The notes under the pieces were generated by a model. That model was not told the DNA's origin and searched no databases. It saw only the letters and a list, made by a program, of their open reading frames with translations. From the NCBI GenBank assembly GCA_028822125.1, contig JAPKEK010000018.1, forward strand, positions 1 to 12,976: DNA of 12,976 bases. The letters are read 5' to 3'. This document shows, one piece after another, positions 1 to 6,014 of the stretch (positions are counted from its first letter, which is position 1; each line of letters opens with the position of its first letter). The position numbers and the translations under genes were made by a program. The stretch comes from Pseudomonadales bacterium. GTDB lineage: Bacteria > Pseudomonadota > Gammaproteobacteria > Pseudomonadales > Azotimanducaceae.

Positions 1-49
1 ATCTCTGAGACATTAGTGATTTGTGTTGCCATAACAGACCTATTGAATT

Positions 50-61
50 GGTAAGCTTACC
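50..61. promoter_or_regulatory. 12-base palindrome, possible operator
   Basis: GGTAAGCTTACC is a perfect dyad in otherwise non-coding sequence, flanked on the left by AATT. Its GGTAA...TTACC shape resembles the binding sites of some GntR-family regulators, but a 12-base palindrome can arise by chance and no regulator gene lies next to it. It is about 180 bases before the rpoH promoter and so may belong to the unseen gene on the left. Confidence 0.2.
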
Positions 62-197
62 GAGGTTGCTTCAGTAGTAATTTTCAACAGGCCTGGAGCC
101 AGTGTATTCGATTGGCTGAATGCCTTTGCTCATCTAAAGTATGCCGGCAATCTGAGTATTGCTCGCTCCAAACATAGCCGATTCGTTGCCCTCACGT

Positions 198-226
198 CCA
201 GAAAAGCCCTTTTCTGGCTAATTTTT
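198..226 (+). terminator. Rho-independent terminator-like hairpin
   Basis: CCAGAAAA (198-205), loop GCCC, TTTTCTGG (210-217) form a perfect 8-bp stem, followed after four bases by five T residues (222-226). The stem is A/T-rich and the T-tract is slightly displaced, so it is a weak terminator. Its place just before the rpoH promoter suggests it ends a transcript from the left on the + strand. Confidence 0.45.
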
Positions 227-237
227 CGTTGTTATCT

Positions 238-268
238 CTTGAAAATTGTCAGATCAGCCCTACATAAA
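238..268 (+). promoter_or_regulatory. Putative rpoH promoter, sigma-70/sigma-32-like
   Basis: TTGAAA at 239-244 matches five of six bases of the sigma-70 -35 box, with CATAAA at 263-268 (18-base spacer, four of six) as -10. The same -35 read as CTTGAAA (238-244) is identical to the core sigma-32 -35 element, and CCCTACAT starts 13 bases later, a partial match to the CCCCAT-type heat-shock -10. Transcription from here would give a leader of roughly 50 bases before the rpoH start at 327. Confidence 0.4.
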
Positions 269-326
269 GCAGACAGGAGCGTATTTCATACCGTTATTAG
301 TTTTTATTGTTAGAGGATAATTTAGC

Positions 327-1172
327 ATGACCGCCATTTCCGAAAGTACTGTTTACCCCATGGTGCCAGGGAACAATTTACAGGCTTATCTGGATTCTGT
401 ACAACAGATTCCAGTGTTGAGTCGCGAACAGGAGAAGGATCTGTTCTGGCGATTTCAGAACGAGGATGATCTTGAGGCTGCCAGGACGCTGGTCATGGCG
501 CACCTGCGCTACGTTGCCTATATTGCAAAAGGCTACGTCGGTTATGGGATTCCCCTTGAGGATCTGATTCAGCAAGGCAATGTGGGCCTCATGAGATCGG
601 TAAAAAAGTTTGAGTTGGATCGAGATGTACGCTTGATCACATTTGCGGTGCATTGGATCAAGGCTGAAATACATGATTATGTGCTGAAAAACTGGAAGCT
701 CGTGAAGGTGGCGACGACCAAGGCCCAGCGGAAGTTATTTTTCAACCTTCGCAAGAATAAGGAAAAACTAGGTTGGATGAACCGCGAGGAAACTGAACAA
801 CTCGCCTCCCAATTGAGTGTGTCTGCTGACGATGTTGTAGAGATGGATGCAAGATTAGGTCTTTCAGATAGAAGTTTCCATGCTGAATCTGATGAAGATT
901 ATGGCGCGCCAGAGACTTTTTTAAGCCTGGAACAAGACCAGGATCCGGCGTCTCTGGTTGAACAGGGCGAACTTAATCGTCAGCATAAGGTTTCAATGAA
1001 TGCTGCACTGGCAGCCCTGGATGATCGATCCAGGGATATCGTTGAGAGTCGCTGGATGCAGGACGAAAAAGCGGGCCTGAAAGTGTTATCAAAGCGGTAT
1101 GCTATTTCTATGGAACGAGTCCGCCAGATTGAAGCCGCTGCCTTCAGGAAAATGCAACCCTTTTTGAAATAG
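327..1172 (+). CDS. rpoH: RNA polymerase sigma-32 (heat-shock) factor RpoH
   Basis: This is the alternative sigma factor that directs RNA polymerase to heat-shock promoters (chaperones, proteases). The protein is 281 residues, close to the 284 of E. coli RpoH. Region 1.2 begins near residue 17, regions 2.1-2.4 span about 50-135 (HLRYVAYIAKGY, then FAVHWIKAEIHDYVLKNW), and the diagnostic RpoH box QRKLFFNLRK lies at 134-143. A C-terminal helix-turn-helix (region 4.2, about 251-276, ending RVRQIEAAAFRKM) would read the -35 element. The RpoH box and lack of a long region 1.1 separate it from RpoD and RpoS. The ATG is 9 bases after an AGAGGA ribosome site (312-317). No ftsX gene is directly adjacent within the 326 bases visible, unlike the ftsYEX-rpoH arrangement of enterics. 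A possible heat-shock-type promoter precedes it. Confidence 0.97.
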   Translation: MTAISESTVYPMVPGNNLQAYLDSVQQIPVLSREQEKDLFWRFQNEDDLEAARTLVMAHLRYVAYIAKGYVGYGIPLEDLIQQGNVGLMRSVKKFELDRDVRLITFAVHWIKAEIHDYVLKNWKLVKVATTKAQRKLFFNLRKNKEKLGWMNREETEQLASQLSVSADDVVEMDARLGLSDRSFHAESDEDYGAPETFLSLEQDQDPASLVEQGELNRQHKVSMNAALAALDDRSRDIVESRWMQDEKAGLKVLSKRYAISMERVRQIEAAAFRKMQPFLK

Positions 1173-1244
1173 ACGTTTGATAGTACTTCCCCTTGAGACC
1201 TGGTCGAGATAATGTAGGCTCAGACATTCAAAAGGGAAAATGCC

Positions 1245-2033
1245 ATGTCCGAGAATACCATTACAACCGATCTTGGTTACGTTGATGGTAAGCAGGTTGT
1301 TGCAGATCTGAACCGCCTGTTGAGATTAAGAACTACGCCTATTGCGATGAAAATGTTTGTCAGCAAGGCCGAAATGGAGGCTATTCCTAGAATTAGAAGG
1401 CCCAGCAGCGTGCACACGACTGATCAAATTGTGGGTCAGGCCAGCCGTAATGGCTGGACTGTGGGAATCACCATGGCGGATCTGGTCGGAGCGCAGTGTG
1501 GCACCGTTATTGGCTTATCTCCCAGGGATGAAGCCTGGTTATCCGGGGATCGGATGGCGGGCGTCTGGTATGCCACTCAGGAAGAAGCTGCAGCCCACCA
1601 AGATGCCATGGATGTCCTGGAATTCGGTCAATATGAGGCAATGGCAGTGTCACCGCTAGCATCAGGTCGGCTGGATCCTCCTGATATATGTCTTATTTAT
1701 GCAACGCCCGCGCAGATGATCTTATTTATAAATGGGCTGCAATGGACCGGCTATAAAAAACTGGATTGGGGATGTGTAGGCGAATCTGCATGTGCCGACT
1801 CCTGGGGCCGCGCGCTGAAAACAGGAGAGCCCAGCTTATCTATTCCCTGCTTTGCGGAACGTCGCTATGGCGGTGTTATGGAGGATGAATTATTGATGGC
1901 GATTCCGCCAAGCTTCTTGCCCAGAATCATTGCAGGCCTGGAAGCATTGTCTGGTAATGGCCTGCGCTATCCGATTCCACAGTATGGAGTGAATAACGAT
2001 GTCAGAGCGGGCATGGGGATCAGTTATAGCTAG
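1245..2033 (+). CDS. DUF169 family protein
   Basis: A 262-residue protein that I recognise as a member of the DUF169 family (COG2043), found in archaea and diverse bacteria and without an established function. Family-like features are the TPIAMKMF segment near residue 31, a central segment around MAVSPL (about 133-138), and a conserved-looking stretch at 171-210 with W175, C177, C183 and C202 (GCVGESACADSWGRA, then IPCFAERRYGG). Five cysteines in all (85, 149, 177, 183, 202) leave metal or cofactor binding open, but no known cofactor motif is visible. No signal peptide or membrane segment is seen, so it is probably cytoplasmic. The ATG follows AAGGGA at a normal distance. It starts 72 bases after rpoH with no obvious terminator between, so co-transcription is possible though not shown. 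Confidence 0.85.
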   Translation: MSENTITTDLGYVDGKQVVADLNRLLRLRTTPIAMKMFVSKAEMEAIPRIRRPSSVHTTDQIVGQASRNGWTVGITMADLVGAQCGTVIGLSPRDEAWLSGDRMAGVWYATQEEAAAHQDAMDVLEFGQYEAMAVSPLASGRLDPPDICLIYATPAQMILFINGLQWTGYKKLDWGCVGESACADSWGRALKTGEPSLSIPCFAERRYGGVMEDELLMAIPPSFLPRIIAGLEALSGNGLRYPIPQYGVNNDVRAGMGISYS

Positions 2034-2149
2034 CAGATTGCTGCTGCTGGGGCCGCTATCCTAACAGGAAATAGTCTTCTTCAAGGTCTATACCGCAGAT
2101 TCATTAAGCGTTGCCAGTTCAAGTCGAAAGTAAAGGATAAGGAGCCAGC

Positions 2150-2521
2150 ATGCCTGGGGATTTGAACTGCTGGAATTGCGATGAAACGCTCCAAGACCCG
2201 CCTTTACCGCTGAGTCGTCATCTTGCCTGTAGAAATTGCTTTGAGTTTCTTCATTGCTGCCAGATGTGTTGCTTTTTCAATGTCAGTGCACCTGGACAAT
2301 GTGATCATGACTTAGCCGACCCACCTGTTGAGAAGGCAAATGCAAATTTCTGCGACTATTTTAATCCCAGCGATCGGCAGGGCGGTAAATCCAAGACAAA
2401 CAACCAGCACGCCAGAGACTCATTAGACTCGCTGTTTACGGATGAGCAGCAATCGCCGTCACAAAGCGAAGTGAGCAATGACCTTGATTCGAGGCTATCT
2501 GACCTGTTTGATGATCATTAA
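2150..2521 (+). CDS. Small cysteine-rich, probable zinc-binding protein
   Basis: A 123-residue protein of unknown function. The N-terminal 70 residues carry ten cysteines arranged as C7-x2-C10, C27-x2-C30, C36-C37-x2-C40-C41, C51 and C68, which suggests two zinc sites: a first zinc ribbon from the C7/C10 and C27/C30 pairs and a second from the C36-C68 group. The sequence around EKANANFCDYF (61-71) resembles a conserved motif I have seen in unnamed small proteins of proteobacteria. The remainder (about 75-123) is rich in D, S, N and Q and looks disordered, ending in an acidic LSDLFDDH tail. There is no signal peptide. A strong ribosome site, AAGGAG at 2139-2144, supports the ATG at 2150. It lies 116 bases after the DUF169 gene on the same strand, with only weak evidence for an operon. 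Confidence 0.8.
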   Translation: MPGDLNCWNCDETLQDPPLPLSRHLACRNCFEFLHCCQMCCFFNVSAPGQCDHDLADPPVEKANANFCDYFNPSDRQGGKSKTNNQHARDSLDSLFTDEQQSPSQSEVSNDLDSRLSDLFDDH

Positions 2522-2686
2522 CGAGCGCCCTCTGATATAACCGGATTATAGGCCAGGCGTGGTCAATAACTGTGCAATGATTAACTCAGGTATTGGCTAA
2601 GGTAATTTCGATCTCGCTCTGGTGCACAACCTTTTTGTGTTGGACAAAGTTAATTGAACAAGATCTTTAAAACAGGATTAAAGCTG

Positions 2687-2707
2687 AACAGGGGTTGGCC
2701 CGCTGTT
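2687..2707 (-). terminator. Hairpin after the CoA-transferase gene
   Basis: On the - strand AACAG, one bulged C, GGG, loop CCAA, CCC, CTGTT form an 8-bp stem about 30 bases past the CoA-transferase stop. No run of T follows directly; the first TTTT is about 15 bases further on. It may be a weak terminator or a 3'-end stabilising hairpin in the 217-base gap between convergent genes. Nothing else recognisable lies in that gap (2522-2738). Confidence 0.25.
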
Positions 2708-2738
2708 AAATTAGCGCAGGCTTTAACGAAGCGCCGTT

Positions 2739-3938
2739 TTAGATGATGCCCATGGCCTTTAGGTCAGCATATTCCGATTCACTGTATCCTAATGCTGTTA
2801 GAATTTGATGGCTATCAGCGCCCAGCAGGGGTGGAGCGGAAACTACTTTTGGTCCATCAGGTGTTGCCATGAAACCCGCTTTCACAGCTTTGATTTCCTT
2901 GCCGGGTTGATTGGGTGAGGCAACGCTGGCAAATATTTCTCGATGAGCTAGTTGAGGATCGGCAATAACCTGCGGGATATCTCTGATTTCAGCGACAGGA
3001 ATACCTCGCTTGGCGAGATCGAGCAGCCACTCCAGGGTAGTTCTTTGTTGAAGTTGCTCCGTCACATAATCATTGATCAATGCTGCATTTTTTGCCCTGC
3101 TGCTAGGGTCGGCAAATTCAGGTCTTTTTAGATCCTCGATTCGACCGAAAGCTTCAAACAGCTTTTCCACCTGATTTTTGCTTAAAGCAGTGATCTGTAT
3201 AAAGCCATCCTTTGTGGCAAAGACGTTGGCCGTGGGTTGCCCGGTGGGCGAGGCATTGCCCATCAAACCCAGTTTCTTTCCCTGATTGAAGTAATTGCTG
3301 AACTGCGCAGCCTGAACGACGATGGCCGTATCGAGCATGGCTACATCGATATATTGTCCTTCACCTGTCTGCGCTTTTCTATGCAGTGATGCTGCAATGG
3401 CAAAAGCAGCATTCAGACTGGTGGCCATATCCACGGGCATAAATCCTGTCCGAGTGGGTCCGGTTGACGGGTGGCCATTCTGACTCATCATTCCGGATGC
3501 CGCTTGAATCGCGCCATCGTAAGCAGCCTCTCCTGCCTTGGGTCCCTGCTGGCCATAGCCAGTGACAGAACAATAAATAAGGTCGGGTTTTACCTTCTTC
3601 AGGGCATCGTAGTCCAGGCCTAATTTGGTCATCGTGCCCGCTTTAAAGTTTTCGATTACAACATCGGTGTTGGCGACCAGTTTTCGGATGATTGCTGTAG
3701 CCTGATCTGATTTCAGGTTCAGGGTCAGGCTTCGTTTATTAAAGTTCATCGCCACGAAGGCAGGCGACAGCGCTTTATCATCGATAGCGTTCATCAGGTT
3801 TCGTGTTTGGTCACCGTGTAGGGGTTGCTCTATCTTAATGACCTCAGCACCGAGCAGGGCTAATTGCATTGCGGCAAACGGGCCGGCAAATACCTGCGTG
3901 AAATCAAGTATGCTTATTCCTTCAAAGGCCTGAGTCAT
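2739..3938 (-). CDS. CaiB/BaiF family class III CoA-transferase
   Basis: A 399-residue CoA-transferase of the class III family (formyl-CoA transferase, CaiB, BaiF and relatives), which moves CoA between carboxylic acids through an enzyme-bound aspartyl anhydride. The N-terminus (GISILDFTQVFAGPFAAMQLALLGAEVIKIE) is the classic start of the family, NFKAGTMTKLGLDY (97-110) and YCSVTGYGQQGP (122-133) follow, and D170 in FMPVDMATS occupies the place of the catalytic aspartate (D169 of formyl-CoA transferase). Length is normal (380-430). The substrate cannot be told from sequence. The ATG has an AAGGA ribosome site (complement of 3945-3949) inside the tail of a dead acyl-CoA synthetase whose TGA overlaps the ATG, so the two were once translationally coupled. 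The transferase itself looks intact. Confidence 0.93.
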   Translation of the reverse strand: MTQAFEGISILDFTQVFAGPFAAMQLALLGAEVIKIEQPLHGDQTRNLMNAIDDKALSPAFVAMNFNKRSLTLNLKSDQATAIIRKLVANTDVVIENFKAGTMTKLGLDYDALKKVKPDLIYCSVTGYGQQGPKAGEAAYDGAIQAASGMMSQNGHPSTGPTRTGFMPVDMATSLNAAFAIAASLHRKAQTGEGQYIDVAMLDTAIVVQAAQFSNYFNQGKKLGLMGNASPTGQPTANVFATKDGFIQITALSKNQVEKLFEAFGRIEDLKRPEFADPSSRAKNAALINDYVTEQLQQRTTLEWLLDLAKRGIPVAEIRDIPQVIADPQLAHREIFASVASPNQPGKEIKAVKAGFMATPDGPKVVSAPPLLGADSHQILTALGYSESEYADLKAMGII

Positions 3939-4365
3939 AAGGAGTCCTTCCAGTATTTGTCTTTGAGAAGACGTTTATATAATTTCCCCTGCAGGGTGGA
4001 GCCAATTCTTCCATAAATCCAATACTTTTGGGACATTTAATGTGAGATATTGGATTTCCCACGTCGGCTACCTTCAACTTTTGGAAGCGCTCTGGTGTTT
4101 GCCAACGCAGCGGACAGCACAACCGGCCTGACTTTCTCAGCCAGGTCGATACGGGGCCAGCCAAGCGCGTGCTACCAATGAGCTTGGCATGGCTGGCGAA
4201 CAAGTGCTTTGTTTCATCAAGATAGATATGAGCGCCGCTTGACAGGGTCGCAAAAGTTTTTGACCTGTCAGATATCACTATCCGCCTTGGCCCAGATATT
4301 GCGCATGATCCAGGGTTGACCCATCCTGGTTTTTCTGTGATCGGCCAGTTTTTTCAGAATCAAGC
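3935..4365 (-). pseudogene. Remnant of an AMP-dependent acyl-CoA synthetase
   Basis: This stretch encodes recognisable C-terminal pieces of an acyl-CoA synthetase (ANL superfamily) in alternating frames. In gene order: DSEKT...DGSTL (about 4361-4282, then a stop at 4280-4278); ISDRSKTF...SSGAHIYLDET (4275-4180), which matches the hinge and the SGGxNIYPxE motif; DLAEKVRPVVLSA (4147-4109); ISHIKCPKSIGFMEEL (4050-4003), matching the usual KCPRSxxFxxELPR; and LQGKLYKRLLKDKYW (3994-3950), matching the GKLYKR lysine motif. The last piece ends at TGA 3937-3935, overlapping the CoA-transferase ATG. At least four frame changes are needed to join the pieces. Motif residues are also lost (SSG for SGG). 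The N-terminal AMP-binding domain, about 400 residues, is absent: an unrelated divergent gene starts at 4456. An open frame of 118 codons (3922-4278) crosses this region but only by chance of the frameshifts. Confidence 0.85.
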
Positions 4366-4391
4366 AGGCGTGATCTGTTTCCGGTAAAGCG

Positions 4392-4420
4392 TGCTGTACT
4401 GATTGCGCCCAGGGTATAAA
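4392..4420 (+). promoter_or_regulatory. Possible promoter of the hydratase gene
   Basis: TATAAA at 4415-4420 is a good -10 candidate, 35 bases before the ATG of the hydratase gene. The hexamer at the expected -35 position (TGCTGT, 4392-4397, 17-base spacer) is poor, so the promoter would be weak or activator-dependent. It lies at the edge of the decayed synthetase. Confidence 0.25.
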
Positions 4421-4455
4421 GTATCGACTAGGCTTTTAACGGCATGAGAGTGTAG

Positions 4456-5259
4456 ATGGAATTTCGCTATTTGAGTATTGACAGGCAGGGGCCCATCGCT
4501 ATCTGTACCCTTAACAATCCACCGAGTCACACCTTGACAGCCGCAGGCGTTAGCGAGTTACTGGCTTTTATCGGTGAAGTAGAGGCGGATAGCGGTCTTC
4601 GTGTGGTCGTTTTCACGGGTACTGACCCGGATATCTTTGTTCGTCACTATGAGGTTGGCGAACTCGCACAATCTTCCCGGACGCAGCAGACCCGCGATGA
4701 ACCGGTGGTTAGCGGCCGCTTACATCCCCTGAATGAGCTGACAATCAAACTCTCCGGCCTGCCCTGTATTTTTATCGCAGCCTTAAATGGCAGCGCAGCT
4801 GGAGGAGGGTTTGAACTGGCTCTCGGTTGTGACTTTCGACTGGCGGCACAGGGAGACTATCGATTCGGCCTACCGGAAACTGGCCTTGGTATAATCCCGG
4901 GGGCGGGTGGCACGCAAAGATTTACCCGGCTACTGGGTACCGCAAAGGCGCTGGAGCTGATTCTACTTGGCCAGACACTGTCTCCCGAAGCTGCATTGTC
5001 ACTTGGATTGCTTCATCGAGTATTCAACAAAGCAAGCTTTATGGAGGAGGTTCTGGAATTTGCCACCGTGCTCGCCGAACGGGCGCCAATAGCACTGGCC
5101 CAGGCAAAACGTGCCGTGCTGCAGGGCGCTGCCCTGCCCCTAGAGCAGGGTCTGTTGCTGGAACAAGCGGCTTTTGCAATTTGCATGAGATCAGAAGATG
5201 CTGCTAACGCTATGGCCGCCTGGTTGGAGGGAGAGTCTTATTCCTGGAAGGGGCGATAG
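4456..5259 (+). CDS. Enoyl-CoA hydratase/isomerase family protein
   Basis: A 267-residue crotonase-fold enzyme, a typical length for the family, which adds water to or isomerises 2-enoyl-CoA thioesters. NGSAAGGGFELALGCD (111-126) contains the oxyanion-hole glycines and E120; LPETGLGIIPGAGGTQR (139-155) contains E141. These glutamates match the two catalytic residues (E144 and E164) of rat mitochondrial enoyl-CoA hydratase, so hydratase activity is plausible. The first oxyanion loop is unusual: in place of the common FxAGxD it reads DIFVRHYEVGEL (59-70), a variant seen in one branch of the superfamily. The ATG is supported by the normal family N-terminus, while the ribosome site (GAGAG, 4447-4451) is weak and close. 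It is divergent from the CoA-transferase and dead synthetase, with which it may once have shared a pathway of acyl-CoA metabolism. Confidence 0.92.
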   Translation: MEFRYLSIDRQGPIAICTLNNPPSHTLTAAGVSELLAFIGEVEADSGLRVVVFTGTDPDIFVRHYEVGELAQSSRTQQTRDEPVVSGRLHPLNELTIKLSGLPCIFIAALNGSAAGGGFELALGCDFRLAAQGDYRFGLPETGLGIIPGAGGTQRFTRLLGTAKALELILLGQTLSPEAALSLGLLHRVFNKASFMEEVLEFATVLAERAPIALAQAKRAVLQGAALPLEQGLLLEQAAFAICMRSEDAANAMAAWLEGESYSWKGR

Positions 5260-5396
5260 CTCGCTGTTATTCGTTGCCAACCGGGTAAGCCGGATTCTTC
5301 CAGCCTGTCTCTGAAGTTGGTAGATGGGAATGTGCCATGTAACAGATGGGCAGTTTAGCGGTTTAACTAGCGGGCTATCAGTGACCAGTGAAGTCG

Positions 5397-6014
5397 CTAT
5401 TGGTTAAGGTCGTGGGGCCTGGATGCGCGCCATAGTGCCAGCCACTGTAACCAGCCAAAACCAATAATGACAATGTAAACAGAGAAAAGCAGGGCCGTGA
5501 AGTACAAAGCCCTGTCCAGATATAGAAAAATAGACACCAGGTCAATGACTAACCAGTAAATCCAGTTTTCAAGAATTTTTTGGGTGACCATATAAGTTGT
5601 CAGGATGCTTGCCACAGTGGTGAAGGCATCAATGTAAGGTAGCCTTGCATCAGTCTGAAGTAAGAGCTGGCCAGCGATATAAGTACCAGCAAGAATCAGG
5701 GCCAGACTGATCAGATGCTGCCTGATCGGCCATGTCCTGATCGCCCTGGCCTGGTCATTTACCTTTTTTTGCCACTGCTGCCAGCCGTAAACTGCCATGC
5801 CGGCATAATAGACCTGCAGTATACTTTCCATATAAAGCCGAACTTCAAAGAAGACGTATAGATAAATCAGACTAGATAAGAAAGCAGCAGGCCAACACCA
5901 TATCTGTTGTTTCACCGCGAGCAGAAGATAGCAGATAGCTAGAATTACCGCGATTAGTTCGATAACTGAACTAGAGCCTGCCTGGCCTAGCAACAGCTGC
6001 CAGAATGCTGTCAC
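5397..6014 (-). CDS. pnuT: PnuC-type transporter, probable thiamine importer PnuT
   Basis: A 205-residue inner-membrane protein of the PnuC family, facilitators that move vitamin nucleosides down a gradient maintained by phosphorylation inside the cell. About seven hydrophobic segments are visible. Family features include the WCWPAAFLSSLIYLYVFFEVRLY block (39-61), YYAGMAVYGWQQW (69-81), a central DAFTTVASILTTYMVTQK (129-146) and the ENWIYWLVIDLVSI motif (149-162). PnuC members carry nicotinamide riboside, while a TPP-regulated branch called PnuT carries thiamine. Sequence alone does not settle which, but this gene follows a TPP-riboswitch-controlled TonB receptor and overlaps it by four bases (GTGA, 6011-6014), which strongly favours thiamine. 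The start is GTG, and translation is probably coupled to the receptor gene. No kinase or thiamine pyrophosphokinase gene follows in this operon. Confidence 0.88.
   Translation of the reverse strand: MTAFWQLLLGQAGSSSVIELIAVILAICYLLLAVKQQIWCWPAAFLSSLIYLYVFFEVRLYMESILQVYYAGMAVYGWQQWQKKVNDQARAIRTWPIRQHLISLALILAGTYIAGQLLLQTDARLPYIDAFTTVASILTTYMVTQKILENWIYWLVIDLVSIFLYLDRALYFTALLFSVYIVIIGFGWLQWLALWRASRPHDLNQ

Larger units (their letters stand above)
1..326. other. Non-coding region upstream of rpoH
   Basis: No frame gives a convincing protein in this stretch. The only open piece at the left edge stops at 52-54 and does not resemble the C-terminus of FtsX, the protein often encoded just before rpoH in gammaproteobacteria. 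Visible elements are a 12-base perfect palindrome (50-61), a short GCAAT...ATTGC inverted repeat (147-162), a terminator-like hairpin (198-226) and a promoter for rpoH (238-268). The gene to the left is outside the window. Confidence 0.6.

Noticed and set aside
1192..1215. Promoter for the DUF169 gene (TTGAGA and GATAAT)
   Set aside because: The two hexamers are only about nine bases apart, too close for a sigma-70 promoter, and no heat-shock -10 follows.
3922..4278. 118-codon open frame upstream of the CoA-transferase as a real small gene
   Set aside because: Its residues match acyl-CoA synthetase only in parts, with the missing parts in other frames, so it is an accident of the frameshifts in a pseudogene.
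5260..5396. Bidirectional terminator between the hydratase and pnuT
   Set aside because: Only 4-bp stems such as CCGG-GTAAG-CCGG are visible, with no T-tract; nothing reliable can be called.
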